This document shows positions 1 to 10,438 of a stretch of 64,000 bases of DNA, piece by piece. The stretch covers positions 38,462,965 to 38,526,964 of the forward strand of contig NC_092628.1 of the NCBI RefSeq assembly GCF_039555335.1. Reading direction: 5' to 3'. This DNA is from Amphiura filiformis (Eukaryota > Echinodermata > Ophiuroidea > Amphilepidida > Amphiuridae). Position 1 is the stretch's first letter. The number at the start of each line of letters is the position of its first letter. Both the position numbers and the translations under genes were made by a program. The notes below the pieces were generated by a model that worked only from the letters and a program-made list of their open reading frames with translations, made no database searches and was not told the DNA's origin.

Positions 1-76
1 AAAGGGGGAAGGTTTGATCTAACGAAGGTTCTTTTATAGGTCATGGTACACTAATTGCATCAATTAGCTATCACAT

Positions 77-150
77 GGCCGGTTAGCTCAGTTGGTTAGA
101 GCGTCGTGCTAATAACGCGAATGTCGTGGGTTCGAGCCCCATACTGGCCA
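77..150 (+). tRNA. tRNA-Ile-AAT: tRNA-Ile (AAT), array consensus copy
   Basis: Decodes AUU/AUC isoleucine codons after A34 is edited to inosine (family knowledge). The 74 nt fold as a canonical cloverleaf: acceptor GGCCGGT/ACTGGCC with one G-T pair, D stem GCTC/GAGC, anticodon stem TCGTG/CGCGA, loop CTAATAA giving anticodon AAT, T stem GTGGG/CCCAT, discriminator A. CCA is not encoded, as expected in animals. The internal A box (TTAGCTCAGTTGG) and B box (GGTTCGAGCCC) are intact, so it should be a Pol III gene. No intron. This is the reference for all tRNA-Ile entries. Its usual tRNA-Asp partner is missing here, replaced by the repeat at 288-631. Confidence 0.96.
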
Positions 151-165
151 GATGGTTAATTAACA

Positions 166-169
166 TTTT
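166..169 (+). terminator. Pol III T-run terminator of the first tRNA-Ile
   Basis: The first run of four T lies 16 nt past the tRNA 3' end. A TTTT or longer run at 15-20 nt follows every array tRNA-Ile, with longer T runs behind it as backups. T4 is the minimal animal Pol III terminator. Confidence 0.6.
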
Positions 170-277
170 GTGTATTTTTATTTTTCATTTCTTCTTGTCT
201 TTTTCTGTTTGTTTATATGTTTCAATGAATTCTAACGGAGGACGTTAATAACGCCTATTACCACATCATTTCCATAT

Positions 278-288
278 ACTATCGAGGA
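278..288 (-). pseudogene. tRNA-Asp 5'-end remnant
   Basis: The 11 bases ACTATCGAGGA equal the end of the tRNA-Asp(GTC) copies (its 5' acceptor end on the minus strand). The rest of the gene is gone and the 288-631 repeat follows. Remnants of the same kind lie at 3761-3771 and 9010-9020. Confidence 0.6.
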
Positions 289-631
289 TTAATAAATAAA
301 TTTCGGATTTATATAGCGCCTTTTTCCATCTAGATCTTGAAGGATTCAAAGCGCTGTAATTTCGCTGCCATGGTGAATCATCACAATCAGATCGCATCAT
401 CTAGGCCAGTTGCAGCCGAACCTTAGGCGCATACCTATCCGCACTTAGATTGTAACATCCACCAATTATATGTGCAGCTCCCCAAATTCCATTGGGTGAA
501 GGAAGTTTTTGATAACCAAACAACATTACTAATCACCGATTTTTTGAAAGCAGGAGGAAACCGGAGATCCCGGAGAAAACCTGCGAGAGCGAGCATGGAA
601 TCGGGATAAAGCAAGTGCACATGAGTCCTGA
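288..631. repeat. 340-bp dispersed-type repeat in place of a tRNA-Asp
   Basis: This block is absent from ordinary array units and present three times in the left part of the window (also 3774-4112 and 9023-9361). It lies between an 11-nt tRNA-Asp remnant and the usual Asp flank ACGTGATGAAACTTT, so it replaced most of a tRNA-Asp gene before the 3.48-kb block was duplicated. It holds a motif resembling GAAACCGGAGATCCCGGAG. The 61-72 codon reading frames on its minus strand carry no recognisable domain. Family not identified; a SINE-like or other dispersed repeat is possible. Confidence 0.55.
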
Positions 632-874
632 ACGTGATGAAACTTTGAATTCTGTTTTATTTTCTCTTTTGCTGACAAAAGACAAAATGCTGACTTTCTG
701 TTTAAATTGTGACCCTTCATGTACATTTTGTTAACAGGTTAACCTTTTTAAGTGCAGTTTTAAAATCTGATTACATCCTTTCATCATTTTCTTGGGAAAA
801 GGGGGGAGTTTTGATCTAACGAAGGTTCTTTTATAGGGCATGGTACACTAATTGCATAAATTAAGCTATCACAT

Positions 875-948
875 GGCCGGTTAGCTCAGTTGGTTAGAGC
901 GTCGTGCTAATAACGCGAATGTCGTGGGTTCGAGCCCCATACTGGCCA
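875..948 (+). tRNA. tRNA-Ile-AAT: tRNA-Ile (AAT)
   Basis: Consensus copy. Class 2 spacer (353 bp) to the convergent tRNA-Asp at 1302. It starts the first full 3.48-kb higher-order unit. Confidence 0.95.
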
Positions 949-1284
949 GTTGGTAAACTAACATTTTGTGTACTTTTTATTTTTCATTTCTTCTTGTCTT
1001 TTTCTGTTTGTTTATATGTGTCAATGAATTCCAGGCGTTATTAACGCTTTAAATATTACCACATCATTTCCATATAACGCTCATTAGCGTGAAATGTATC
1101 AATAAGGTCTTTAGCACGTCATTTAAAAAAACTTGTTCAAAACTGAAAATGTTCTTGGTTTGAAGCTATTTTAAAACATAAAAATATAAATACACAAATG
1201 TTTGAAGAAAAAAGACAGTGTGTATTTCATATTATGCACAAAGGAGTTATTATTATGTAATTGTTCTTACGTGACAAATAGGGG

Positions 1285-1290
1285 AAAAAA
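1285..1290 (-). terminator. Pol III terminator of tRNA-Asp (minus-strand T6)
   Basis: A run of A on the plus strand reads as TTTTTT on the minus strand, 11 nt past the 3' end of the tRNA-Asp at 1302-1373. Most other Asp copies have T5 at the same place. Confidence 0.6.
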
Positions 1291-1301
1291 TAAGTAATAG
1301 T

Positions 1302-1373
1302 CTCCCCGACGGGGAATTGAACCCCGGTCTCCCGCGTGACAGGCGGGGATACTCACCACTATACTATCGAGGA
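1302..1373 (-). tRNA. tRNA-Asp-GTC: tRNA-Asp (GTC), array consensus copy
   Basis: Decodes GAC and GAU. The 72-nt minus-strand sequence folds fully: acceptor TCCTCGA/TCGGGGA with one T-G pair, D stem GTAT/GTAT, anticodon stem CCCGC/GCGGG with loop CTGTCAC (anticodon GTC), T stem CGGGG/CCCCG with loop TTCAATT, discriminator G. The A box TAGTATAGTGGTGAG and B box GGTTCAATTCC are present. The T loop has A where vertebrate tRNA-Asp usually has G (TTCAATT against TTCGATT). Reference copy for all tRNA-Asp entries. Confidence 0.96.
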
Positions 1374-1690
1374 TTGACGTGATTAAACTTTCCTACAAAA
1401 CTAGTGATATAACTATATAGTATTGTAATAGACAAGTTAATCTTTTTAGCTCCTTTGATTTTTTTTGTATTTTCTCTTTTGCTAACAAAAGACAAAATGC
1501 TGACTTTCTGTTTAAATTGTGACCCTTCATGTACATTTTGTTAACAGGTTAACCTTTTTAAGTGCAGTTTTAAAATCTGATTACATCCTTTCATAATTTT
1601 TCTTCGGAAAAGGGGGAAGTTTTAAACGAAGGTTCTTTTATTAATTTTATAGGGCATGGTACACTAATTGCATAAATTAAGCTATCACAT

Positions 1691-1705
1691 GGCCGGTTAG
1701 CTCAG
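1691..1705 (+). pseudogene. tRNA-Ile 5' fragment cut by satellite A
   Basis: Only the first 15 nt (GGCCGGTTAGCTCAG) remain; satellite A begins next to it. The far side of the satellite (3223) resumes in a different part of the unit, so the rest of the tRNA and several hundred bp were lost. Confidence 0.85.
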
Positions 1706-3222
1706 AGGAAGGTGCGGGATTGGCTCTTAGCAGAATTAGCGCTATTTTGCTAAAACTGCTATTAGCACGAAATTAGTGTATAGAGTCTATGAAAAATAGC
1801 GCTATTAGCACTATCCAAAAAAGCGTTAATTCTGCTAAGAGCCACTCAAGAATTAGCATTAATTAGCGTATTATTAGCGTCATATGCAATTGTGCTAAAT
1901 TTGAAAATAATCTAACTATAGGGAAAGTGCGCTATTAGCGCTAATAGCGCTAATAGCAATTAATAGCATGTCATATGCAATTGTGGTAAATTTAAAAAGA
2001 TTCTAAGTCTAGGAAAGTGCGCTATTAGCACTAATAGCGCTATTAGCGCTAATAGCGATTAATAGCACGACATATGCAATTGTGCTAAATGTGAAAATAT
2101 TCTAGCTCTAGGGAAAGCGCGCTAATAGCGAGTAATAGCACGTCATATGCAATTGTGCTAAATTTAAACAGATTCTAAGTCTAGGGAAAGCGCGCTATTA
2201 GCGCTAATAGCTAATAGCGCTAATAACGAGTAATAGCACGTCATATACAATTGTGCTAAATTTAAAAACATTCTAAGTCTAGGGAAAACGTACTATTAGC
2301 GCTAATAGCGAGTAATAGCACGTCATATGCAATTGTGCTCAATTTGAAAAGATTCTAACTCTAAGGAAAGCGTGTTATTAGCGAGTAATAGCACGTCATA
2401 TGCAATTGTGCTAAATTTAAAAGATTTTAAGTCTAGGAAAAGCGGGCTATTAGCGCTAATAGCGATTAATAGCACGTCATATGCAATTGTGCTAAATTTG
2501 AAAATATTCTAACTCTAGGGAAAACGTGCTATTAGCGCTATTAGCGCTAATAGCGAGTAATAGCACGTCATATGCAATTGTGCTAAATTTAAACAGATTC
2601 TAAGTCTAGGGAAAGCGCGCTAATAGAGATTAATAGCACGTCATATGCAACTGTGCTCAATTTGAAAAGATTCTAACCCTAAGGAAAGCGTGCTATTAGC
2701 GCTAATAGCGAGTAATAGCACGTCATATGCACTTGTGCTAAATTTAAAAATATTCTAACTCTAGGGAAAACGTGCTATTATCGCTAATAGCGAGTAATAG
2801 CACGTCATATGCAATTGTGCTAAATTTAAACAGATTCTAAGTCTAGAGAAAGCGCGCTATTAGCGCTAATAGCGATTAATAGCACGTCATATGCAATTGT
2901 GCTCAATTTGAAAAGATTTTAACTCTAAGGAAAGCGTGTTATTAGCGAGTAATAGCACGTCATATGCAATTGTGCTAAATTTAAAAGATTTTAAGTCTAG
3001 GGAAAGCGCGCTAATAGCGATTAATAGCACGTCATATGCAATTATGCTAAATTTGAAAATATTCTAACTCTAGGGAAAGCGTGCTATTAGCGCTAATAGC
3101 GCTATTAGCGCTAATAGCGAGTAATAGCACGTCATATGCAATTGTGCTAAATTTAAAAGATTCTAAGTCTAGGGAAAGCGCGCTATTTGCGCTAATAGCG
3201 ATTAATAGCACGTCATATGCAA
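1706..3222 (+). repeat. Satellite A, copy 1
   Basis: A tandem array of about 18 units of 70-100 bp. Each contains CGTCATATGCAATTGTGCT, an AT-rich TTTAAA/TTTGAAAA stretch, CTAGGGAAAGCG, and one to four alternating GCTATTAGC/GCTAATAGC words. Unit length varies mainly by the number of these 9-bp words. The left end has a unique cap with an inverted repeat (see 1721-1844). Reading frames in it such as 3081-3263 are repeat artefacts. Confidence 0.93.
1721..1844. repeat. Hairpin cap of satellite A
   Basis: TGGCTCTTAGCAGAATTA at 1721-1738 is repeated inverted at 1827-1844, with about 88 bp between. The same cap opens the copies at 6961 and 10439 and closes the inverted copy, where it spans 37,661-37,788. 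It marks the terminus of the satellite A domain just inside AGGAAGGTGCGGGAT. Confidence 0.8.
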
Positions 3223-3404
3223 CTTTCTGTTTAAATTGTGACCCTTCATGTACATATTGTTAACAGGTTAACCTTTTTAAGTGCAGTTTTAAAAACTGAT
3301 TACATCCTTTCATCATTTTCTTGGGAAAAGGGGTGGGGTTTTGATCTAACGAAGGTTCTTTAATAGGGCATGGTACACTAATTGAATAAATTAAGCTATC
3401 ACAT

Positions 3405-3478
3405 GGCCGATTAGCTCAGTTGGTTAGAGCGTCGTGCTAATAACGCGAATGTCGTGGGTTCGAGCCCCATACTGGCCA
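3405..3478 (+). tRNA. tRNA-Ile-AAT: tRNA-Ile (AAT), acceptor variant
   Basis: Reads GGCCGAT at the 5' end instead of GGCCGGT, so base 6 (A) faces C67: one mismatch in the acceptor stem. Otherwise consensus, so possibly still functional. The copy at 8652 has the same change, as expected from block duplication. Confidence 0.85.
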
Positions 3479-3760
3479 GATGGTAAATTAAGATTTTGTG
3501 TATTTTTATTTTTCATTTTTCTTGTATTTTTCTGTTTGTTTATATGTTTCAATGAATTCCAACGGAGGACGTTATTAACGCCTATTACCACATCATTTCC
3601 ATATACTATCATTACCATATACTATATGTGGCCAGATGGTTAATTAACATTTTGTGTATTTTATTTTTCATTTCTTCTTGTCTTTTTCTGTTTGTTTATA
3701 TGTTTCAATGAATTCCAACGGAGGACGTTATTAACGCCTATTACCACATCATTTCCATAT

Positions 3761-3771
3761 ACTATCGAGGA
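3761..3771 (-). pseudogene. tRNA-Asp 5'-end remnant
   Basis: ACTATCGAGGA remnant preceding the second copy of the 340-bp repeat. Confidence 0.6.
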
Positions 3772-3773
3772 TT

Positions 3774-4112
3774 AATAAATAAATTTCGGATTTATATAGC
3801 GCCTTTTTCCATCTAGATCTTGAAGGATTCAAAGCGCTGTAATTTCGCTGCCATGGTGAATCATCACAATCAGATCGCATCATCTAGGCCAGTTGCAGCC
3901 GAACCTTAGGCGCATACCTATCCGCACTTAGATTGTAACATCCACCAATTATATGTGCAGCTCCCCAAATTCCATTGGGTGAAGGAAGTTTTGATAACCA
4001 AACAACATTACTAATCACCGATTTTTTGAAAGCAGGAGGAAACCGGAGATCCCGGAGAAAACCTGCGAGAGCGAGCATGGAATCGGGATAAAGCAAGTGC
4101 ACATGAGTCCTG
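3774..4112. repeat. 340-bp repeat, copy 2
   Basis: Nearly identical to 288-631 with the same flanks; part of the 3.48-kb higher-order unit. A short direct duplication at 3600-3634 (CCATATACTAT, then TGGCCAGATGG) joins a tRNA-Ile 3' tip to the spacer just before it. Confidence 0.6.
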
Positions 4113-4359
4113 AACGTGATGAAACTTTGAATTCTGTTTTATTTTCTCTTTTGCTGACAAAAGACAAAATGCTGACTTTCTGTTTAAATTGTGACCCTTC
4201 ATGTACATTTTGTTAACAGGTTAACCTTTTTAAGTGCAGTTTTAAAATCTGATTACATCCTTTCATCATTTTCTTGGGAAAAGGGGGGGGAAGTTTTGAT
4301 CTAACGAAGGTTCTTTTATAGGGCATGGTACACTAATTGCATAAATTAAGCTATCATAT

Positions 4360-4433
4360 GGCCGGTTAGCTCAGTTGGTTAGAGCGTCGTGCTAATAACG
4401 CGAATGTCGTGGGTTCGAGCCCCATACTGGCCA
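4360..4433 (+). tRNA. tRNA-Ile-AAT: tRNA-Ile (AAT)
   Basis: Consensus copy. The spacer to its Asp partner at 6558 is interrupted 31 bp downstream by the 1.77-kb insertion at 4465-6233. Confidence 0.95.
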
Positions 4434-4514
4434 GTTGGTAAACTAACATTTTGTGTACTTTTATTAGTCCAGCCGAGCAACGGCTGGACTCTTGAATCCC
4501 AGTGGTTTCTTCTT

Positions 4515-4536
4515 CTTTCTTTCTTTCTTTCTTTCT
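4515..4536. repeat. CTTT microsatellite
   Basis: About five tandem CTTT units in the left part of the 1.77-kb insertion. Confidence 0.8.
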
Positions 4537-5665
4537 GTCAACATTTAACATAATTGGCTCTAGCTCCCTAATTATTTGACCGATTCTGACCAAACTTGGG
4601 CAAAGGCTCCACTACACCAGGTTTTACATTTGACATGGCCAATTTGGGGTCAAATGTCTCGCATGAGTAATTTTGGCTAAAAATGCGATTTTTACCAAAA
4701 ATGCTTCTTCTTTTACAGATTACATGGTAGCGCAATGAGACTTGGTCATCGGCATCGACTATAGTTGGAGTCTATGGGGTAAACACAGATTTGGGGTCAA
4801 AGGTCATTAAGGGATTTTTTCTGCACATAACCAAATACTTTCAAAATGCTTCCTTTCCTACAGATTACATAGTACAGAGATGAGATTGACACATATGCAC
4901 TGACATTAGCTGGTGTCTATAGGGTAAACACGGATTTTGAGTTCAAGGTCATGAAGGGGTAAAATAGGGTTGATTACTGAAAATCACCTTAAAGTTCACT
5001 TCTTCCTGCATATTAAGTTCTGTGATCATCAGAATAATGCCAAAATGACTATAGCATTGGGTGCATATAGGGTTATTATCAGATTTGGTTTGAACATAGG
5101 GAGGGGTCTGTTTTGGGGTCAAAAGGGGTAATATTTAAAAGTTTATCCAATTTGAATAAAAATTGTTATTTGTAATTCTAGTATGATTCAAAATATAATG
5201 GAGGTCTTTTCAAGGTCACCAGAGGTCAACCAAAGGTCAAAAGGGGGTAAAATTGAACATTTTATCCAATTGGAATGATATAAAATGAAAATTGCAATTT
5301 CGCAAACCAGACACTTTCTAACGGTGATTGTAAAACAATTTGCCTAACTTAACAGCCAATATAACAGAGTTAGGCACTAATGCAGGCTACTCTACACACC
5401 GTTAAAAATCATAAGATGTATAGTTAGGCAAAAATGTGAGAGCATACTGCACTAAACGACAGAGTAGATCACAAGTTATTGATACTGTTACATAATCATC
5501 TTATAGACAGCTATTCATAGAAGATAATCTATGAATGTAGATTGTCCCGCTTTGGTAAACAGATAATTGTCCTTTCTATTCAGAGGTTCTATTTACTCTT
5601 GGTCAGTCATGCATGTTAATAATACTAAAGAAACTGACTTGATGCACTTTATTTAAATCCATACA

Positions 5666-5865
5666 GAGTGCTTGCACGGAAGGTCATTAGTTCAAATCAT
5701 CCTCCAGACACGCTCCAGAAGATATGCAAATGCATGGAGTACAAAAGAATTACTTTGATCAATACCAGTTACACAGGTGATTGGTATTGTGCTGCATGCA
5801 TTTGCATGTCTTCTGGAGCGTGTCTGGAGGATGATTTGAACTAATGACCTTCCGTGCAAGCACTC
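5666..5865. repeat. 200-bp hairpin with 71-bp arms
   Basis: Arms 5666-5736 and 5795-5865 are reverse complements with one mismatch by eye, around a 58-bp loop. Each arm holds GGAAGGTCATTAGTTCAAAT and CTCCAGACACGCTCCAGAAG. Either a foldback/MITE core or a long-hairpin RNA source; no target duplication was found at its edges. Confidence 0.85.
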
Positions 5866-6557
5866 TATAGCACTCTATGGCACTGACCGATTACCATCAC
5901 ATTATTAATTTTCTAAAGTCGGACGCCATGGTACATTTTTCTATTGCAACACATTGCTATATGCTATGAGCTCTCGTATAAGGTATGTACATTTTTGCTG
6001 TGTTCTTTTTATACCGTCTTTCAAGGAAAACAACAACACGATTACGCCTTATTATATTAATGTTAGAGATATGTATGTTATAAAAATCACAATAATTAAC
6101 TTCATTATGACTAAAGAATTAGCGTATATGGGATCGGAGGCACCAATTTCAAACACTGCATGTCAGATAACTGTGAAGTCACTTCAAGGTCACGGCTGGA
6201 CTTCGCAGCCTTCTGAGGATGCAATATATCTAGTTTTTCATTTCTTCTTGTCTTTTTCTATTTGTTTATATGTGTCAATGAATTCCAGGCGTTATTAACG
6301 CTTTAAATATTACCACATCATTTCCATATAACGCTCATTAGCGTGAAATGTATCAATAAGGTCTTTAGCACGTCATTTAAAAAAACTTGTTCAAAACTGA
6401 AAATGTTCTTGGTTTGAAGCTATTTTAAAACATAAAAATATAAATACACAAATGTTTGAAGAAAAAAGACTGTGTGTATTTCATATTATGCACAAAGGAG
6501 TTATTATTATGTAATTGTTCTTACGTGACAAATAGGGGAAAAAAAATAAGTAATAGT

Positions 6558-6629
6558 CTCCCCGACGGGGAATTGAACCCCGGTCTCCCGCGTGACAGGC
6601 GGGGATACTCACCACTATACTATCGAGGA
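6558..6629 (-). tRNA. tRNA-Asp-GTC: tRNA-Asp (GTC)
   Basis: Consensus copy; partner of the Ile at 4360 across the insertion. The minus-strand terminator run is eight T. Confidence 0.95.
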
Positions 6630-6945
6630 TTGACGTGATTAAACTTTCCTACAAAACTAGTGATATAACTATATAGTATTGTAATAGACAAGTTAATCTT
6701 TTAGCTCCTTTGATTTTTTTTGTATTTTCTCTTTTGCTAACAAAAGACAAAATGCTGACTTTCTGTTTAAATTGTGACCCTTCATGTACATTTTGTTAAC
6801 AGGTTAACCTTTTTAAGTGCAGTTTTAAAATCTGATTACATCCTTTCATAATTTTTCTTCGGAAAAGGGGGAAGTTTTAAACGAAGGTTCTTTTATTAAT
6901 TTTATAGGGCATGGTACACTAATTGCATAAATTAAGCTATCACAT

Positions 6946-6960
6946 GGCCGGTTAGCTCAG
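6946..6960 (+). pseudogene. tRNA-Ile 5' fragment cut by satellite A
   Basis: 15-nt fragment with the same junction as at 1705/1706. Confidence 0.85.
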
Positions 6961-8468
6961 AGGAAGGTGCGGATTGGCTCTTAGCAGAATTAGCGCTATT
7001 TTGCTAAAACTGCTATTAGCACGAAATTAGTGTATAGAGTCTATGAAAAATAGCGCTATTAGCACTATCCAAAAAGCGTTAATTCTGCTAAGAGCCACTC
7101 AAGAATTAGCATTAATTAGCGTATTATTAGCGTCATATGCAATTGTGCTAAATTTGAAAATAATCTAACTATAGGGAAAGTGCGCTATTAGCGCTAATAG
7201 CGCTAATAGCAATTAATAGCATGTCATATGCAATTGTGGTAAATTTAAAAAGATTCTAAGTCTAGGGAAAGCGTGCTATTAGCGCTAATAGCGCTAATAG
7301 CGCTAATAGCGATTAATAGCACGACATATGCAATTGTGCTAAATGTGAAAATATTCTAGCTCTAGGGAAAGCGCGCTAATAGCGAGTAATAGCACGTCAT
7401 ATGCAATTGTGCTAAATTTAAACAGATTCTAAGTCTAGGGAAAGCGCGCTATTAGCGCTAATAGCTAATAGCGCTAATAACGAGTAATAGCACGTCATAT
7501 ACAATTGTGCTAAATTTAAAAACATTCTAAGTCTAGGGAAAACGTACTATTAGCGCTAATAGCGAGTAATAGCACGTCATATGCAATTGTGCTCAATTCG
7601 AAAAGATTCTAACTCTAAGGAAAGCGTGTTATTAGCGAGTAATAGCACGTCATATGCAATTGTGCTAAATTTAAAAGATTTTAAGTCTAGGAAAAGCGGG
7701 CTATTAGCGCTAATAGCGATTAATAGCACGTCATATGCAATTGTGCTAAATTTGAAAATATTCTAAGTCTAAGGAAAACGTGCTATTAGCGCTATTAGCG
7801 CTAATAGCGAGTAATAGCACGTCATATGCAATTGTGCTAAATTTAAACAGATTCTAAGTCTAGGGAAAGCGCGCTAATAGAGATTAATAGCACGTCATAT
7901 GCAACTGTGCTCAATTTGAAAAGATTCTAACCCTAAGGAAAGCGTGCTATTAGCGCTAATAGCGAGTAATAGCACGTCATATGCACTTGTGCTAAATTTA
8001 AAAATATTCTAACTCTAGGGAAAACGTGCTATTATCGCTAATAGCGAGTAATAGCACGTCATATGCAATTGTGCTAAATTTAAACAGATTCTAAGTCTAG
8101 AGAAAGCGCGCTATTAGCGATTAATAGCACGTCATATGCAATTGTGCTCAATTTGAAAAGATTTTAACTCTAAGGAAAGCGTGTTATTAGCGAGTAATAG
8201 CACGTCATATGCAATTGTGCTAAATTTAAAAGATTTTAAGTCTAGGGAAAGCGCGCTAATAGCGATTAATAGCACGTCATATGCAATTATGCTAAATTTG
8301 AAAATATTCTAACTCTAGGGAAAGCGTGCTATTAGCGCTAATGGCACTATTAGCGCTAATAGCGAGTAATAGCACGTCATATGCAATTGTGCTAAATTTA
8401 AAAAGATTCTAAGTCTAGGGAAAGCGCGCTATTTGCGCTAATAGCGATTAATAGCACGTCATATGCAA
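6961..8468 (+). repeat. Satellite A, copy 2
   Basis: Duplicate of 1706-3222 within the 3.48-kb higher-order unit, unit by unit and with only small changes: for example an extra pair of 9-bp words near 7270, and one pair lost near 8110. Confidence 0.93.
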
Positions 8469-8651
8469 CTTTCTGTTTAAATTGTGACCCTTCATGTACA
8501 TATTGTTAACAGGTTAACCTTTTTAAGTGCAGTTTTAAAAACTGATTACATCCTTTCATCATTTTTCTTGGGAAAAGGGGTGGGGTTTTGATCTAACGAA
8601 GGTTCTTTAATAGGGCATGGTACACTAATTGAATAAATTAAGCTATCACAT

Positions 8652-8725
8652 GGCCGATTAGCTCAGTTGGTTAGAGCGTCGTGCTAATAACGCGAATGTC
8701 GTGGGTTCGAGCCCCATACTGGCCA
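8652..8725 (+). tRNA. tRNA-Ile-AAT: tRNA-Ile (AAT), acceptor variant
   Basis: Carries the same G6-to-A change as the copy at 3405; otherwise consensus. Confidence 0.85.
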
Positions 8726-9009
8726 GATGGTAAATTAAGATTTTGTGTATTTTTATTTTTCATTTTTTCTTGTATTTTTCTGTTTGTTTATATGTTTCAA
8801 TGAATTCCAACGGAGGACGTTATTAACGCCTATTACCACATCATTTCCATATACTATCATTACCATATACTATATGTGGCCAGATGGTTAATTAACATTT
8901 TGTGTATTTTTATTTTTCATTTCTTCTTGTCTTTTTCTGTTTGTTTATATGTTTCAATGAATTCCAACGGAGGACGTTATTAACGCCTATTACCACATCA
9001 TTTCCATAT

Positions 9010-9020
9010 ACTATCGAGGA
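9010..9020 (-). pseudogene. tRNA-Asp 5'-end remnant
   Basis: ACTATCGAGGA remnant preceding the third 340-bp repeat. Confidence 0.6.
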
Positions 9021-9022
9021 TT

Positions 9023-9361
9023 AATAAATAAATTTCGGTTTATATAGCGCCTTTTTCCATCTAGATCTTGAAGGATTCAAAGCGCTGTAATTTCGCTGCC
9101 ATGGTGAATCATCACAATCAGATCGCATCATCTAGGCCAGTTGCAGCCGAACCTTAGGCGCATACCTATCCGCACTTAGATTGTAACATCCACCAATTAT
9201 ATGTGCAGCTCCCCAAATTCCATTGGGTGAAGGAAGTTTTTGATAACCAAACAACATTACTAATCACCGATTTTTTGAAAGCAGGAGGAAACCGGAGATC
9301 CCGGAGAAAACCTGCGAGAGCGAGCATGGAATCGGGATAAAGCAAGTGCACATGAGTCCTG
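9023..9361. repeat. 340-bp repeat, copy 3
   Basis: Same as 288-631 apart from a 2-base loss near the start (TTTCGGTTTATATAG for TTTCGGATTTATATAG). Confidence 0.6.
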
Positions 9362-9608
9362 AACGTGATGAAACTTTGAATTCTGTTTTATTTTCTCTTT
9401 TGCTGACAAAAGACAAAATGCTGACTTTCTGTTTAAATTGTGACCCTTCATGTACATTTTGTTAACAGGTTAACCTTTTTAAGTGCAGTTTTAAAATCTG
9501 ATTACATCCTTTCATCATTTTCTTGGGAAAAGGGGGGGGGAGTTTTGATCTAACGAAGGTTCTTTTATAGGGCATGGTACACTAATTGCATAAATTAAGC
9601 TATCATAT

Positions 9609-9682
9609 GGCCGGTTAGCTCAGTTGGTTAGAGCGTCGTGCTAATAACGCGAATGTCGTGGGTTCGAGCCCCATACTGGCCA
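9609..9682 (+). tRNA. tRNA-Ile-AAT: tRNA-Ile (AAT)
   Basis: Consensus copy; class 2 spacer (352 bp) to the Asp at 10035. Starts the third, truncated 3.48-kb unit. Confidence 0.95.
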
Positions 9683-10034
9683 GTTGGTAAACTAACATTT
9701 TGTGTACTTTTATTTTTCATTTCTTCTTGTCTTTTTCTATTTGTTTATATGTGTCAATGAATTCCAGGCGTTATTAACGCTTTAAATATTACCACATCAT
9801 TTCCATATAACGCTCATTAGCGTGAAATGTATCAATAAGGTCTTTAGCACGTCATTTAAAAAAACTTGTTCAAAACTGAAAATGTTCTTGGTTTGAAGCT
9901 ATTTTAAAACATAAAAATATAAATACACAAATGTTTGAAGAAAAAAGACAGTGTGTATTTCATATTATGCACAAAGGAGTTATTATTATGTAATTGTTCT
10001 TACGTGACAAATAGGGGAAAAAATAAGTAATAGT

Positions 10035-10106
10035 CTCCCCGACGGGGAATTGAACCCCGGTCTCCCGCGTGACAGGCGGGGATACTCACCACTATACTAT
10101 CGAGGA
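10035..10106 (-). tRNA. tRNA-Asp-GTC: tRNA-Asp (GTC)
   Basis: Consensus copy; partner of the Ile at 9609. Confidence 0.95.
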
Positions 10107-10423
10107 TTGACGTGATTAAACTTTCCTACAAAACTAGTGATATAACTATATAGTATTGTAATAGACAAGTTAATCTTTTTAGCTCCTTTGATTTTTTTTG
10201 TATTTTCTCTTTTGCTAACAAAAGACAAAATGCTGACTTTCTGTTTAAATTGTGACCCTTCATGTACATTTTGTTAACAGGTTAACCTTTTTAAGTGCAG
10301 TTTTAAAATCTGATTACATCCTTTCATCATTTTTCTTCGGAAAAGGGGGAAGTTTTAAACGAATGTTCTTTTATTAATTTTATAGGGCATGGTACACTAA
10401 TTGCATAAATTAAGCTATCACAT

Positions 10424-10438
10424 GGCCGGTTAGCTCAG
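10424..10438 (+). pseudogene. tRNA-Ile 5' fragment cut by satellite A
   Basis: 15-nt fragment; the adjoining satellite cap reads AGGATGGTGCGGGATTGG. Confidence 0.85.

Larger units (their letters stand above)
4465..6233. mobile_element. 1.77-kb insertion in the second 3.48-kb unit
   Basis: Copies 1 and 3 of the unit lack this segment; the sequence on either side (GTGTACTTTTAT / TTTTCATTTCTTC) is contiguous there. The left end has GTCCAGCCG with its inverse five bases on (4468-4490), and CGGCTGGACTTCG lies about 37 bp from the right end, so the ends share AGTCCAGCCG in inverted orientation. Inside are a CTTT microsatellite (4515-4536), two degenerate tandem units about 150 bp apart (from 4697 and 4848; shared words ACAGATTACAT, GTCTATGGGGTAAACAC), many AGGTCA words and the hairpin at 5666-5865. 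No coding capacity: the 114-codon frame at 5954-6298 runs out into array spacer. Family unknown; possibly several nested repeats. Confidence 0.7.

Noticed and set aside
1706-3222. CRISPR-like array of palindromic repeats
   Set aside because: Units are contiguous satellites with variable internal words, not constant repeats with unique spacers, and the context is animal DNA.
5954-6298. 114-codon frame as a gene in the 1.77-kb insertion
   Set aside because: It crosses the right edge of the insertion into array spacer and has no recognisable features.
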